A stretch of 64,000 nt of DNA. Origin: Monosiga brevicollis MX1. Lineage: Eukaryota; Opisthokonta; Choanoflagellata; Craspedida; Salpingoecidae. Under the pieces are notes generated by a model. It was not told the DNA's origin, did not search any database, and saw only the letters and a list, made by a program, of their open reading frames with translations. Location of the stretch: the NCBI RefSeq assembly GCF_000002865.3, contig NW_001865059.1:336739-400738 (forward strand), in the 5' to 3' direction. The position numbers and the translations under genes were made by a program. This document shows positions 43,976 through 56,324 of the stretch, in pieces (the first letter of the stretch is position 1; the number at the start of each line of letters is the position of its first letter).

Positions 43976-46900
43976 CTAGGCATTGGCATCAGTCGTGTAC
44001 GCGGCAAAATCGCCGCCGTCAGAAAAACCTCGAAATTCATCGTCAACAACCACGTGCATGTGTCCTTGGAAGGAACTTGGAGGCATGCCGGCACGTCCAC
44101 TCTGCGCGCCACTCTCGGGGGTCATGTAGGCTTCAAAGTCACCAGATGATGATGGGTCCAATCCACCCGCGTTGGGTTGGTCGTAGGTATCAGTGAGCCC
44201 CATTGCATTGGACTGGTTGTACTCGTATGCATGACCAAAGGTTGGATTCTCATTCAAGCTCAACACTTGTGGGTTGCTATAGTCCCCCATGACAGGCCCT
44301 GTCGCTGGTGATGAAAACGCCCTGCGTAGGATGCCAGCAAGTGAGGAAGAGCGACAGCTGTCAAAGAGCATCTAGCAAAGCACGCCACGCCCACGGCCCC
44401 AATCGCACGTACGGCTGAGTGAGAAGGGTATCGTTGTCGTAGTTGCTGGTAGTTGTAACGGGCGATACAGGCCCCACGTCGCCCGCCGTTGCTACATCAT
44501 AATTGGCCAATCCGTCGTTGCCTATGATACCATCGCCACATCGCCGCCAAGCGTCGTTTGCAGCATCATCCCAAGGTCGTAAAACAAGTGCGAAAGCAAA
44601 CAAACAGCGAAAGAGGCGCATACGGCAGCAAAAACATGGTCATCGCCTCCCGGTAGAAACGTACGGGTAGGTGCCAGGTAACCCCCTGCATCTTGCGACA
44701 AACGAGGGCTAGAGGTGGAAGCCGCAAGCTCCTCCCATTTGACGACTACATACGCAGCCACAAGACATCAATCAAAAACAAAAGTCTCAGGCAAGACTTG
44801 TTTGGGCGAGCTGGTAGAGCCCGCACCTTGCAAGGGTTCGTGTGCCTCGAGCTGCTGTAAGAAATTGGCCATCACATCCACGAGACGCTCAAAGCTCGGT
44901 CGCTCACGGCGGGCATACTTCCAACATTTGAGCATCACATCGTACACGGGCCATGGGCAGCGGGGGGGCTTGGGCATGCGTTCGCCGCGCTCGATGCTTT
45001 GCACGACTTCCAAGTTGCTCTTGTTGCCATAAGGTCGCGCGCCCTTACCCTGCAACCGCGGGCAGCAGCACACAAGCTTCAGTTCACAAAAGTAGCCTTG
45101 ATCCGCACTCCCATACACACGAGGCAGTCTCATTGGTTGACAAGACGCACCCAGATCTCGGACAACACCACGCCAAACGACCAAACATCCGAGGAAGTGG
45201 TGTATTTCCTAATAAAAAAAAAAGGCAAAGTTGGCACAACAAGCAGAGCCAGCACAACCAAGTCCATGGCTTGCATGAGACCTCACCCGGGTGATACCTC
45301 AACAAACCAACGCACAGCCTCGGTGGTGGTGGGAGGAGGGCGTACCGTTCAGCAACAGCCTCTGGCGCTGTCCAGCGAATGGGAATTTTACCAGCATCTG
45401 CCCGAAAATCTATTTGTTTGCAACCACACAATAAGACAAGGGGCAAGCCCACAGCCCAGGGCAAGACGAGCGCGTGCACGCAGCGCGTAAATCTGTCGTA
45501 CATTCACCGTCGTCAATCTCCTTGGACAGGCCAAAATCAGCTACCGAGCACTAAAAGAAGTAGTTGAAAAAACAACAAATATGAGCCCATGCTTTATCAA
45601 AGCGGACTGTAGAATGCGACCAGGCACCTCTAACCTTGAGATCATGATTCACCAAGATGTTCCGTGCAGCCAAGTCACTGTCATGCAAAAGAGAAATGCA
45701 TACAATAACATGAGGCGGACAATCTCTCCGCGCCTTGATAAGCAGAACGCGGCACATACCGATGCACAAAGCCCTTTCGGCTCAAGTATTGCATGCCCAG
45801 CGCAATGTCCAGGGCCATTTGGAGCAAAAGGTCATCGCTGGGTAAGTCGGGTTGGTCGCTCAAGTATCCCAAAAGGCTGCCATTGGACATGAGCTCCGTC
45901 AGAATCCTGGATTTGAAACATCATCGCAAAAGGGGGTCAGCCACACCTCAGTCCACAGAGCGACAAACGAGCGGCTCAGCAAGATGCAACGTACATGTTA
46001 GGGGACTGGTCAACAACGTAGGCTGTGAGGCCCAAGACATTGGGATGATTGAATTGCGCCATAATGGCGGCCTCCTTCAAAAAATCCAGCTTGTCCTTTT
46101 GGTCTGACCCGGCACGCAACGTTTTGACGGCACAATCCAGCTGAAGCGTTGCAGAAACAGCGTGCATACATTTGCATGAGCCATCAGCGATGCTATGGTA
46201 CGGCCCTCGTCAACGGTGCAGGCTGAGTGAAGCAAGTGTAGGTAAATATCCAACCTTGGATCCATCAGCAAAAGTGGCTGTGGCCACGTAGACTTCACCA
46301 AATTCGCCAGCCCCAATACAGTCGCGCAACTGCACGCTCTGTGTGGCGAGCTCAGTCGCTTCACTTCGGGTGAGAAGCGCCACAATTTCACCCGCATCCG
46401 AGTAATGGGTGGGGTCCTGCCAACACAGAACGTGAGCCCAAGAGCCAAAAGTCACACGGGTACCGCAAAACGAGCAGCGTTGGCAACAAAAGACGGGTCG
46501 GAGTGGGCTCAAGAGCCCCAACTATTGCGGTCAGTCGTGCAGGTCGCGCGGAACCTTGTATATTTCAAAAACACGTCAGACGCGAAGGTCAAACTTGCCT
46601 GATAGAGGGCTGTGTCGGTCGCCTGGAACTGCTTGCGCACATAAGTGCTAGCATGGTACCCATTGTTGCCACGAATCTGCTTCTGACTGCTGCGTAGGGC
46701 ACGAAGCGAGTGGCCGCCAGTCGCGCCCAGACCCGCAAGGGCTCGCTGCTTGTCTTGGCGACGGCGAAAAAGGAAGAGGCCCAGAAGGAGGATCAAGGCC
46801 ACGCCCGCCAAAGCACCCACGATGGCACCTACGACAGCACCGGTGTCGCCGCCGCTGCCGCTACTGCCGGCCTGCGAGGGGCTCGTGGTTTGCCCACCGG

Positions 46901-47934
46901 GCTGGGTCGTTGGGCTTTTCGTGGTCAAAATGGCGGCACATAGGCCAGCCGCATCGACGGTCCAGTCGCCTGTGATGTTGCAGGTTATTTCGTCGAGAAA
47001 CTACGCAAAAACAAGGCCGAGGAGAAAGGGTTTTGGCCCACGATGAGTCGAGTCGAGTCGAGTCCTGCCTGAGCACGGCCACGAGTCGTTGGCTTCCTGG
47101 ATGAGTGTTTCACGTACTTGGTCACTGGTGATGACAACTTCCTCAGCAGAGCCGGAGATGCAAGCGGGATCAACAGGAGTCATGCCGGCAAAGGTCACGG
47201 GAAGGCGTAGCTCTCCTTGGAGCACAGTGCCGCAGCGAGGCTCGACAACCACAAAGTCCGTCACGGTCAAGGAAGATGAGTCGGGGCTCCATAAGATGAC
47301 GGCAATATAGCCTGTTTCCTGATTGCCAGCGGTGTGATCCAGCGAGCAGCTGAGGACCAAGTCATAGTCTACCTGTCCGACACGTAGGTCTGTGACAAGC
47401 GAGCAGTCTGACACGCCGTTTGGAAGGGTCTCAGGCGGCTGGCTGGCAGCTTGGATGGCCACGGTCAGGGTCTCCACCGAGTGAGAGGCCAGAGCCTGTG
47501 CTAGACCAGCGCCGTTTAGACCAAAGTACACATGATCAGCCTCGGTTTCAGGCACAAACACGGGCGAAGTGATGCCGTAAAAGGAGAGCGATGTTTTTAG
47601 ATTGATTGCCACGAGGCGATCGTCGTCTGTCTCAAAGCAGCCAGTCGTGCTCGACCCTACACAGTGCAAGTGGAGCATGAGTGCAAGCCCACAGACGGGT
47701 ATTGTACCATGAGCCGGCTTGTCAAGGATCAAAGTCAGAAGAGGTCTCTTTCGTACCGATGGTGAGGCATCGCCAATTGACAATGTTGAGGTCCATGAGG
47801 TCGGTGTAAATGCTGGCATCAGCAGCCCCAGCTGGGGAAACTCGGGAGACCAGGCATATAGCTAGCACCGAGAGAAACACGGCCCCAGAAAGCCGTGGCT
47901 CGACCGCACCAGCTTTGCGCGGTGACTGCAACAT
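43976..47934 (-). CDS. receptor tyrosine kinase with unique ectodomain
   Basis: Single-pass tyrosine kinase. The Met at 47934 (MLQSPRKAGAVEPRLSGAVF) gives a signal peptide (VFLSVLAICLVSRVSPAGA); an upstream in-frame Met at 47973 is less likely. The ectodomain (~47800-46930, about 280 residues) has paired Cys and no known fold. TM helix: TGAVVGAIVGALAGVALILL (~46845-46770), then RRRQDK. Kinase in order: CIGAGEFGEVYVATAT (P-loop), CAVKTLRAG (VAVK Lys), FLKEAAIMAQFNHPNVLGL, MSNGSLLGYL, GFVHR|DLAARNILV (catalytic loop), SVADFGLSKEIDDG, KIPIRWTAPEAVAER (Tyr-kinase APE), DVWSFGVVLSE-like sequence, PWPVYDVMLKCWKYARRERP. All catalytic residues are present. The C-tail (~44800-43976) holds several Tyr in YxxP (YLAP, YSNP, YDQP, YMTP) and YxN contexts. 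About 14 exons. Lies between two SH2-scaffold genes. Ligand unknown. Confidence 0.93.
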
Positions 47935-48828
47935 AGTGGTGGCAGACTTGAACTTTTGCTGCAGATCGGGCAAGTATCAGCCCTTGCACTGGCTGCGACC
48001 CACCCCCTCTCAGCCGTCAGCAGGGGGGTGGGGCAAGGGCGAACTGAGCCAACACGGGGCCGAGCGTCAAGCGCTGCGCGCTAGCACAAACCGATCCAAG
48101 CAGAACAAGCAGGAGACACGATAGGAATAGGAGAGCGGCAAGAGGGCGCAGGAGGGAGGAGGAGGGAGGAGGGAGGGAGGGAGGGAGGGAGACTCGAGGC
48201 GCGACGACGAGCGGGCGCAGCGAGGAAATGCAATCAACGAAACCAGTGAGATGTTTAATTTATTTTCCCCTTTTTGCCTCTAAAGTCCAGTCTGGACGAT
48301 TTTGATTTATGGCTTTTTTCGCTTTTTTTTCGCTTTTTTTTCACTTTTTTTTTTTTTTTCGCTCTTGTTATTATTATCTCCTTCCTCCTTGCTTCCGTTC
48401 TCCTCCTTGCTTCCTCTTTCTCCATGATATCTCAGTCCCTCTATCTCTGTTCCTTTCACTCTTCCTCTCGTTCGGTCCTCACTCTTGCAAACAAGATCCA
48501 TTCAGCATCTTGGGAGCTGGGCGAGGCCATTTTTCCAGGTTACAAAAGAGCGACAGTGGTTTGAAATCAGATTCGCTGAGTCGTTAGAGTGTGCAAAGCC
48601 CCAAGCTTTCATCGTGTCAAGTTGTGAAAGATGGAACTTTCCATCCCGATCCCTGAGCACAACTTGATAGCGTGCGTGTGGCTGGTGACGGTTGTTGAAG
48701 GACCAGAGCAGAGACAAAAGAGGTGGATAGATTCAATTGATGATCAGGCCCCGGTAGTTGGCACGGTCTAAGACTGGCCGATGAAAAGGGACCCAGCTAC
48801 CCATCGCTGGGCACGATCTAGAGGGAGT
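47935..48828. other. intergenic with GGA-rich repeat and poly-T
   Basis: GGGAGGA/GGGA repeats at about 48146-48191 and T-rich blocks at about 48320-48360, followed by CTTCCTCC-type pyrimidine sequence. No gene supported. Confidence 0.65.
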
Positions 48829-50434
48829 TTACTGCTGAGCAGCAATCTCAACCGACTTGGCAAGGCACTCGCGGGCATCGAGGTCCTCAAGGAGGTCAAA
48901 GAGGGAGCTCTTGCCACCAGCAAACTTGACCTGAGGATCATCGCGCCATTCGTTGGCCATGGGGGCGGGAATGCCCGAGGCCAGCATGGCCTTGCCGAAA
49001 CCGTCTTCGCTGATGGTGGCACCAACCCAGTTGACGCGCTCAGCCATGGCCTCGAAGGGAGAAGCAGACGCGTGCACACCTACAGACGACAAAGGCCAGC
49101 CAAGCACGTGTCAAAGATCGGCAGATGAACAAACGCAGGACCAAAAAAACAAACAAACAAACAAAAAAAAAAAACGGGTGAGCTGACTAGGGGGCATTGG
49201 GCAGAGCACTGGGGGACGGGGCGGGGGACGTACCGTTGTCACCGACGTTGGGCTCGGAGCTGAGGCCCAGCGCACGCCAGTTGTCAAAGATGTGACGACG
49301 CACCGAGGACTTGTCAGCCGTCTTGGGATCAGTAGCGCCAAGAACCTTGCCGCGGAAGTCAGCCCAGGAAAGGGTGTCGGGGTTCCATTCGACGGTAAAG
49401 TAGTGGATGGAGGAGCCGGGGCGCACGTAAGCCTCGCGCATGCTCATGTAGAAACCGTTGATCACATAGACGTCCTTTTCAACCTGACCGCAGTAAAAGC
49501 CACCGCCAAACTTGATGAGGTTGACATCGCGCTTGAGGCCAGCCCACTTCTTGTCAAGGTCCGATCCGGTAATGCCGAGCTTTTGGCAAGCACCAGCAGC
49601 GTTGTACACCTTGCCCTTGCCAATGACATCGGTCCAGGACTCGCCAAAAGCCTTCTGGAACTTTTCCTGACCAGACGAGGGGACGTTGAGCTCCTTGGGC
49701 TGCAGCTTGACGGCCTTGCTGGCGATGGCACCGTAGTGCTACACAACGAGGAAGAAAGCGCGGGTTGAATGAGCGGGGCAGGTTGAGGGTTGGCGTGCAT
49801 GGAAGGCAGGGACTGCCGGGTGCCGGTATGAGCGAGCGTACATTGTCGATCAACATCTTCTCGTCAATGACGTTGGCCTCGAGCGCACCCTCGCTGGTGA
49901 TGGAGATGCCGGCCTCGGCAAGCTTTTGCTTGACAACGTCCACCACCTTGTCATTCACTGTCACACAAATGCGCCCAAACGGCGCAACAGGCGGTCAGCC
50001 AGCCGATGAACAAAGGCAAGTCGGTCGTCCCAAGGGAGCGAGGAAGCACGTGACCCAGAAAGCGAGCAGTCTCAGAAGCCAAGTCGAGAACGATCGCCAG
50101 GCAGATCACCAGGCAAGTGACCAACAGGATGGACCAGCGTGAGGGAGAACGTACCGGCATGGGGCTTGACAAAGACAAAGGCGCGGTTGCGGTTGTTGGA
50201 GAGCTCAACCTCAATCTGCGCGACGCGCTTCTCGAGGGCCGAGTCGCTGGACGCGACCGTGATGGTCTGCTGGCTGAGCAGGTAGGCCACGGCCACACCG
50301 GCACCACCCATAAAAGCCAGGGACGCCCAGGTGTTGGTGGTTGAGGCCGTACGGCCCGTGGAAGCAGCCCGGCGGGCCACCACGGCCGAACGGCCCAGTC
50401 CACGACCGGCTGCCAAAACACTTCGCATCGCCAT
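48829..50434 (-). CDS. NDPK-like protein with N-terminal membrane segment
   Basis: Contains nucleoside-diphosphate-kinase-like blocks. Start 50434 (MAMRSVLAAGRGLGRSAVVA): an Arg/Ser/Ala-rich leader (mitochondrial type), then one hydrophobic segment WASLAFMGGAGVAVAYLL. The NDPK first strand is NRAFVFVKPHA; the middle is KVVDVVKQKLAEAGISITSE. A long insert covers FGESWTDVIGKGKVYNAAGA, ACQKLGITGSDLDKKW and VYVINGFYMSMREAYVRPGS. Then HYFTVEWNPDTLSWADFRGK and VLGATDPKTADKSSVRRHIF correspond to the W-x-x-x-R/GxTDPxxA region of NDPK, and NGVHASASPFEAMAERV to the N-x-x-H-x-S-D-S active site; His is kept and the Asp is Ala. It ends DARECLAKSVEIAAQQ at 48829. Four to five exons, ~370 residues versus ~150 for NDPK. 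Kinase activity is uncertain. Confidence 0.78.
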
Positions 50435-50908
50435 CTCACTGGAAGCACACAGAGAAGAGAGAAAGGGAGGAAGTAAGTGGCCCGCTACCACTTTAAATTT
50501 AGTCTAAACCTGTTTGTACAAGAAATCATAGTGGTATTTCTGTAAGGTTCTTGTCATTCTTTTGCGTGCTGTGGAATTCAGCTTTTTTCTTTTTTCCCTT
50601 TTGTGCGTATGGTGTGATGTCAGACAAAATACCCGACGAGCCGACGCGCAAGCGCCAGCAAGCTGAAATACCAAACGCAAAGCCGTTTCTTGGTAACACG
50701 CAACAACGGCCGTGTCTGACACTTGGTAATCCTAGCATATGCTACCATCTGTCAGTGCACGACAAAGAAGCAAATTCTTTTGTTTCAGAGAGTGCGCACA
50801 TTGTTGCTGGGTCACGGTGGGTAATTACCTTTGAAAGCGTGCGAACTTCAGAGAGACGTCACACTCTCGGAATTGCATTTGGCAAAAAGGTGAAGCCCAC
50901 GTTCTAGA

Positions 50909-50971
50909 TGTGTGTGTGTGTGTGTGTGTGTGTGAAATGGCAGCGCTTGCGGATGTGTGTGTGTGTGTGTG
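50909..50971. repeat. (GT)n microsatellites, two runs
   Basis: 50909-50934 and 50954-50971, in the divergent spacer between 50434 (-) and 51553 (+). No gene seen in 50435-51552; a 5' UTR exon for the plus-strand gene is possible. Confidence 0.92.
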
Positions 50972-51552
50972 ACACTGGAATCAGAGGCAGCGGGCAGAGG
51001 TCTGTGCCACTGGATCATGGCGTGCGCGGGGAGGGGCGACACTGACTGGTCGTTTTCATTGACGGCCGGTACACTCTATCTGTTGAGGGGCAGACTGTTG
51101 GATACAAGGGGATCACATGGAGTGTGCGGCGCTGTCGGTTAGAGAGAGAGAGGGACGCGCGTGCTTTGCTCTTGATCTCGTTGGATCTGCCGTCTTGACT
51201 CGATGTGTTCAGGTGGACCGGTCGGGCAGCACGTAGCGTACGGGGAGGTCTTGGAAGTCAGGGGGGCGGTCAGGGATCATCTTGTTTTGTTGGGGGAGGT
51301 CATTGTTTGGTGATGTGTTGTTGGCCTGCCATTTTGCTGTTCCGTCGTGGTCTTGCCTCAGGTTCCGCTCGCTGCTCCATCTGGTGTCATTGGCTCGTGG
51401 CTCATGGAAAGTTACCCTGCTAATGTGCTCCTGTTTGGCCTGTTGGTTGCCGGCGTTGTAGAGGTCTCCCGTGCCATTGCCCGCTCCACCCTTTGTCGCC
51501 CCTCCAAGGTCCATTTTTCTCAATCGTCTGTGACGATCGAAAGGCCGCCACG

Positions 51553-52587
51553 ATGGGTAAAAAGTCAGGTGTGTCACATCAGCCTGAGAGTGGTGGGGTT
51601 CACTTTTGCGTTTCCTTGGACGTAGTCGCCATTGGTCTTTCCTGCAGCATTGGTCTCTCCTGCCCAATCGCTTGCGCAGCGAGTTTGCAAAGACCATGAC
51701 AGTCACCGGTCTCATCTCTCCCTTGCCTGGTTTCTCAATTGGCAGGACCCACCATTGGCAGTGCTGCCACTCCCATGATCTCAGCGGCTGGCAAAGATCA
51801 TGTCATTTTCAGCAAGAAGCTGCTTCTCTCCATCGGTGAGGCACCCCCGCTCTTCTTTTTGACCCACCAGCCTCGATATCAACTCGCATTCTGTGCTCGG
51901 CTTTTTCTCACTTTTTTCGGCTCCTCCATCTGGCCACCTGCAGCTGTTGTGCTGGGCATGACCATGTTTCTGTTCTTCACCATTGAACAGTCACGGATCG
52001 CCGGCAATCTGGCCAAGTCCCGCGCTGCCATGGCCCAGGCCAACAGCATCAAGGATGCCAACTCAATGCTCGAAAAGTCAAAGAGCGAACTCGAGGACGA
52101 AGAAACCGAGTACGTCTCCCAATCCAAATCAGCCAGCGTCGTGCGCGCAAAGCCGCCAGCTTGCAAAATATGATCGCTCCGACTCATCAAGCGACCCCAT
52201 GTTTGCAGACTGGTCAACCTGTATTCGCAGTGGCTGGACGAGGATTCATCTGAACTGGAAATTTCCCAGGAACAGCTGGCCGAACTTAAGCAGCAACTCA
52301 AGGACGTGACCGAGCAGATTAGTGCGCATAGCTCCCAGCTGTCCAACAAGGACACGACCCTGGCCGACAAGGAGCAGCGTTTGGCCCAGTTCCAGTTTAA
52401 GATTCAGCAGAAGCAAAAGTACATTGACGAGCTGGCCGTGCTGATTGAGCAGGCCACTGGCAAGGCCCCGAAGGGCACCGGCATTGATGAGTCGGTCACG
52501 GATGATCTCATCTGGGACGATGAATATGGAAACTACGATGACTTTTATGATGAGTACTTCACTGGCGATGATGATATCGAATGGTAA
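51553..52587 (+). CDS. small single-pass membrane protein with coiled coil and acidic tail
   Basis: Not recognised. Start 51553: MGKKSG then a GTGTGT donor; exon 2 (~51747-51835) GPTIGSAATPMISAAGKDH and VIFSKKLLLSI; exon 3 (~51944-52110) VVLGMTMFLFFTIEQS (with LLLSI forming one TM helix), then SRIAGNLAKSRAAMAQANSI; exon 4 (~52208-52587) LVNLYSQWLDEDSSELEISQ, EQLAELKQQLKDVTEQISAH, DTTLADKEQRLAQFQFKIQQ: heptad-like, so a coiled coil. It ends in an Asp/Tyr-rich acidic tail (DDEYGNYDDFYDEYFTGDDD) at 52587. No signal peptide; the N-terminus before the helix is short and basic, suggesting type II or tail-out topology. About 195 residues. The tail tyrosines in an acidic context could be kinase targets, but that is inference. 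Confidence 0.66.
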
Positions 52588-53457
52588 ACGTGGCTGCGCC
52601 GCGCCATCCATCGACCTGCTCGCCCGTGACTTTGCGCGCTCCGACTCTGGCTTCCACTCGCGCCGAGGTCACCTGTGACGCATCATGGTGTCTGCATCTA
52701 TTCTCGTTATGTGTGTTTTTTTTTTTTCATCTCCCCCCTCCGCTCTTCTTCTCAATTTCCCTTTTTCTCTTAACCTCTGAATGTATTTTCGCTTCATTTT
52801 TTCTGGCTTGCTTTGTCTGCGGGGGGGACATATTCAAGTCGGGCGCTGTCTGGATGATGAGCGTTTGGTGGTATTGGTGTCGTCCTTTGTTTTGCATGCT
52901 TGCACGTATGTGCCATCGGCGCGCAGCGTGCTGTGCATCCTTTGTGAGAAGCGATGGGTCTTGGTTGGCCATCATGGGGTCCTTGAAGGCTTGCCCCACA
53001 ATGTGCTTTGTTTGGCTGTGATATCCGACGGCCTTTTGTACCGACCTCCCTCTCTACAAACTCAAAAGAAAGAAAACCAAGTCTTGTTCTTCTCCAGTTC
53101 GTTTCAATCCATTATCAGGCTTTTCAAGCGTTATGCCTTTCCTGCCCTTGACGTGATCCACTAGTTAACGGCTTCGATTTTTCACCATGATTGCAAGACA
53201 ACAGACCCTGCTACGGGCGGTTGCGAGGGGCGAGCTTTACCATGCTTTTCACCCACATACCAACACTCACACACAAAAAAAGAGAGCAGAACAAAAAACC
53301 AGGAAACATGCTTGCGCTGCTCGCGCGGCGCGGCCAACAACACGCGCAATAGGAGTGCCAAATCACGGCCTTCAACTATAAACATGCAAGGAAAATTAAG
53401 GAAACAAACACCGAACAAACACATCGCCACAGGCACTCGATCCCTGTCTACTGGCGC
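52588..53457. other. convergent 3' spacer, no gene seen
   Basis: T-rich 3' flank of the plus-strand gene, then sequence without supported exons up to the stop of the minus-strand scaffold at 53458. Confidence 0.6.
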
Positions 53458-56266
53458 AATGATCCCGACGGCGACGCGTTTGTCGGTTGATCCGGGGTGA
53501 GCTCGTGTGACACGTGCTCAGAAATACGAAGACAGCACCGCAGAGAGTGAGCATGCTGCGTGTGATCCTCCTACGCACAGTCGAGCGGATCGCGGTGAGT
53601 GCTCTTTCCATCAGCCAAAGACACGGCTGTCAAAGCACAAATGCCCCGCGTCATTGTAGGCGCGTACGTACCACCAACAGCTGAAGGCTCGGGTAGATGT
53701 GGTTCAAGTCGCGGTCCAGGTGATACCCTTGATTCAGGAGCTTACTGCGCGTTGCTCGCGATAGCGGCTCATCCAACACCTTGCTTTGGAACAAATACGA
53801 GAGAATGTAGTGTCCTGTACGTTCTGGATCATCGCGAATCACAAAGTACCCCGTCTTCTGCCCCTCCAAGACCTGCATGGCGACAATGCTCCGTGAGTGT
53901 CTCCCTAAGCTTGCTCAAACTCAAGTCATTGGCTGCCTGTCTGCATTCTGCAACGAATGAGCGTACCTGTAAGGCTTCATCGGCTGGTTTGCCCAGCTGC
54001 CACCAGGAAAACTGAGCGCCTGGTCCTGAGGTCTTGCGAGACATTCGCGGGCTCATCATGCGGTTCAGGCGCGTGTTGACGGGCGGCCAACGCAAATGCA
54101 AGTCTGAAGTAGAGTCGCTAGCACCCCCCTTCAGCAGTGCCACGAGTAGTGCTTCAATGCTCGAAAACGTGGAATCGCCGTCATTGGCCAGGGTCAGGCC
54201 CGCATGTCCGCTCTGCAGTGAGAAATTGATGGGCACGTGCTGCAAGCCATCCTCTTCCAACACGGTCAAGACCAAGACCACGTCTGTCCCGCCCGGTAGC
54301 GCCTCGTCTTCAGGTTCGGGCGTGCGAACCACAAAGGTGCCGGGTGGACGTCGATCCAACTCTTGCAGCGCCTGGTGTGCTGGGAGGCCCACCTGACACC
54401 AGGTCCAATCCACGGGCGTATCGCTGGGAAGGATCGAGGGCATCTCTTGGTGGAGCAAGGAGGACACGGAGACACGCAGCGCACAGCGCAACGTGCCGCT
54501 CCGGTCCTCATGCTGCGTCACCAAGTCCCATAGGGTTGGATACACCTGCATTGGATTGGTGCGCAGGGCAAATCCGTGCTTGCCGCCCACGCGGCCACGG
54601 ATGATATCTTCCTCAACCACCTCGTTCTGGAAGCGATATGCCAGTCGGAAGAGGTCCTTGCTTGCCTGATACACCAAGAAAGCCCCTTGTCCTCGGCTGC
54701 GCAGCTGATACAACGCCCGAGCTGGGTTGAGGCCCACCTGTGGAAAACATTCCACGGAGAGCAAAGATCCAAACCACGAGTCAGACAGGCCACTGGCAAG
54801 CCGCCGTGGCCACAAGAGCACACTGCAAACAATAGAAGGCAAAACTAAACAACACAGGCGGGCTAGGACGAAGCTCGGTAGCGCCGACTGACCTGCAGCC
54901 ATGATCGGCCAAGAGGCACCTCGCTCATTGAGCGAGTAAAGGAGCTGCTGGCAGCCGTCAGCCGAACCTCTTCCTCGGGATGGCGAGACACGACCAACGG
55001 ACATGCCAGCATGGCGTGACGTTCCACCACCGCCGCAACCAAGTCGTTCAACGTGTCGCAAGCCTGAGTCAGCGCGAGGACACGAGGTGATAGTAGGGTG
55101 AGCCATGCACGACCATGTACAGTTCATCAGTGTCGTGGTTCTACATGAGGCAGAACAACAATACGCTTGCGCCGCGCCTGGCAGTTTGATTCGCTCTCCT
55201 CCCTCACCCCAAGCTCCTCGATCGCATGGCTCGTCTACCCTTGCTCACTCTCCCGATCGAGCAAAAGCCGCCGTGCCCCCCTCCCCCCCAAACTTTGCTC
55301 CATCTCTTACCACGGTGGGGTGGTTGACCAGATGCACCAGCATGCGGCCGTTTTTTACAGCCACGTCGATGAGCTCGCGCTTCACCCCGTGCGTATCTCG
55401 ATACAATAAAACCAGCGGCAACTCCCGGTCCGTGAGTTCATGCACGATGACAAAGGCACCCACGCGCCGGCTTTGCAAGACCTCGGTTGCCTGAGCCTCG
55501 CTCCACTCTGGCTGCCACCAGACCAAGGGGGCCTCAGACTTGCTAGACCGACGAATCTGCGATTGAATGTCCTCCTGCACCTCGGGCAGCCGCAACATGA
55601 CCGGAATGTCACCGGTCGGCCGCCCATAGAGTGCCACCAGCTTAGCCAAGGTGGGGGCACTCTGTGTCGATGGCTGACCATCAGCTCGAACCAACCGGAA
55701 CACCTGCTCGGCCTTGTCATACATGATGGCATACTGGGCGACCTCAGTCCCTTGCTGGACCACCAACTGCCACTCGTTGGCCCGTGGTTGAGTCACGAAG
55801 AAACTGCCCGGAGAACGGTCGTGGAGCAAGGTCACAGCGTCAAAGCCACGGTCAGCGGTGCGATTCCATCGAGCACGCTGCTCCAGGCTGAGCTCGCGTG
55901 AAAAGCTCGCGTTTTGGAGATCGCTCGTGTCGATGGCATGTAGTCGGGCTTCTGTCGAGGCTGCGTCCAAAGCAGCCGTCACATCAGCATCGCAATGCTC
56001 TGGGTTTGCGTAGTGCTCAAGCAGGTCCGTGAAAGATGCAAATGCATGACCGCCACGCGTGGTGACCTGACCAGGCCGGTCATAGGAGAGCTGCGGCGAG
56101 CGGACGGCGCCATGCTCGTTCACATATGAGAGTTGCAGCATCTGGCTGTTGGCCGCTTGATGGACCAAAAAGTGACCAGGCGTGGCGCCCGTCAAGAGCT
56201 GCTGCGCGCGGTGTGGTTGCATATCTGGTCGCGCCCAGCCCGCTGACAGGTCCAAGAGGTCCTCAA

Positions 56267-56324
<58 letters not shown>

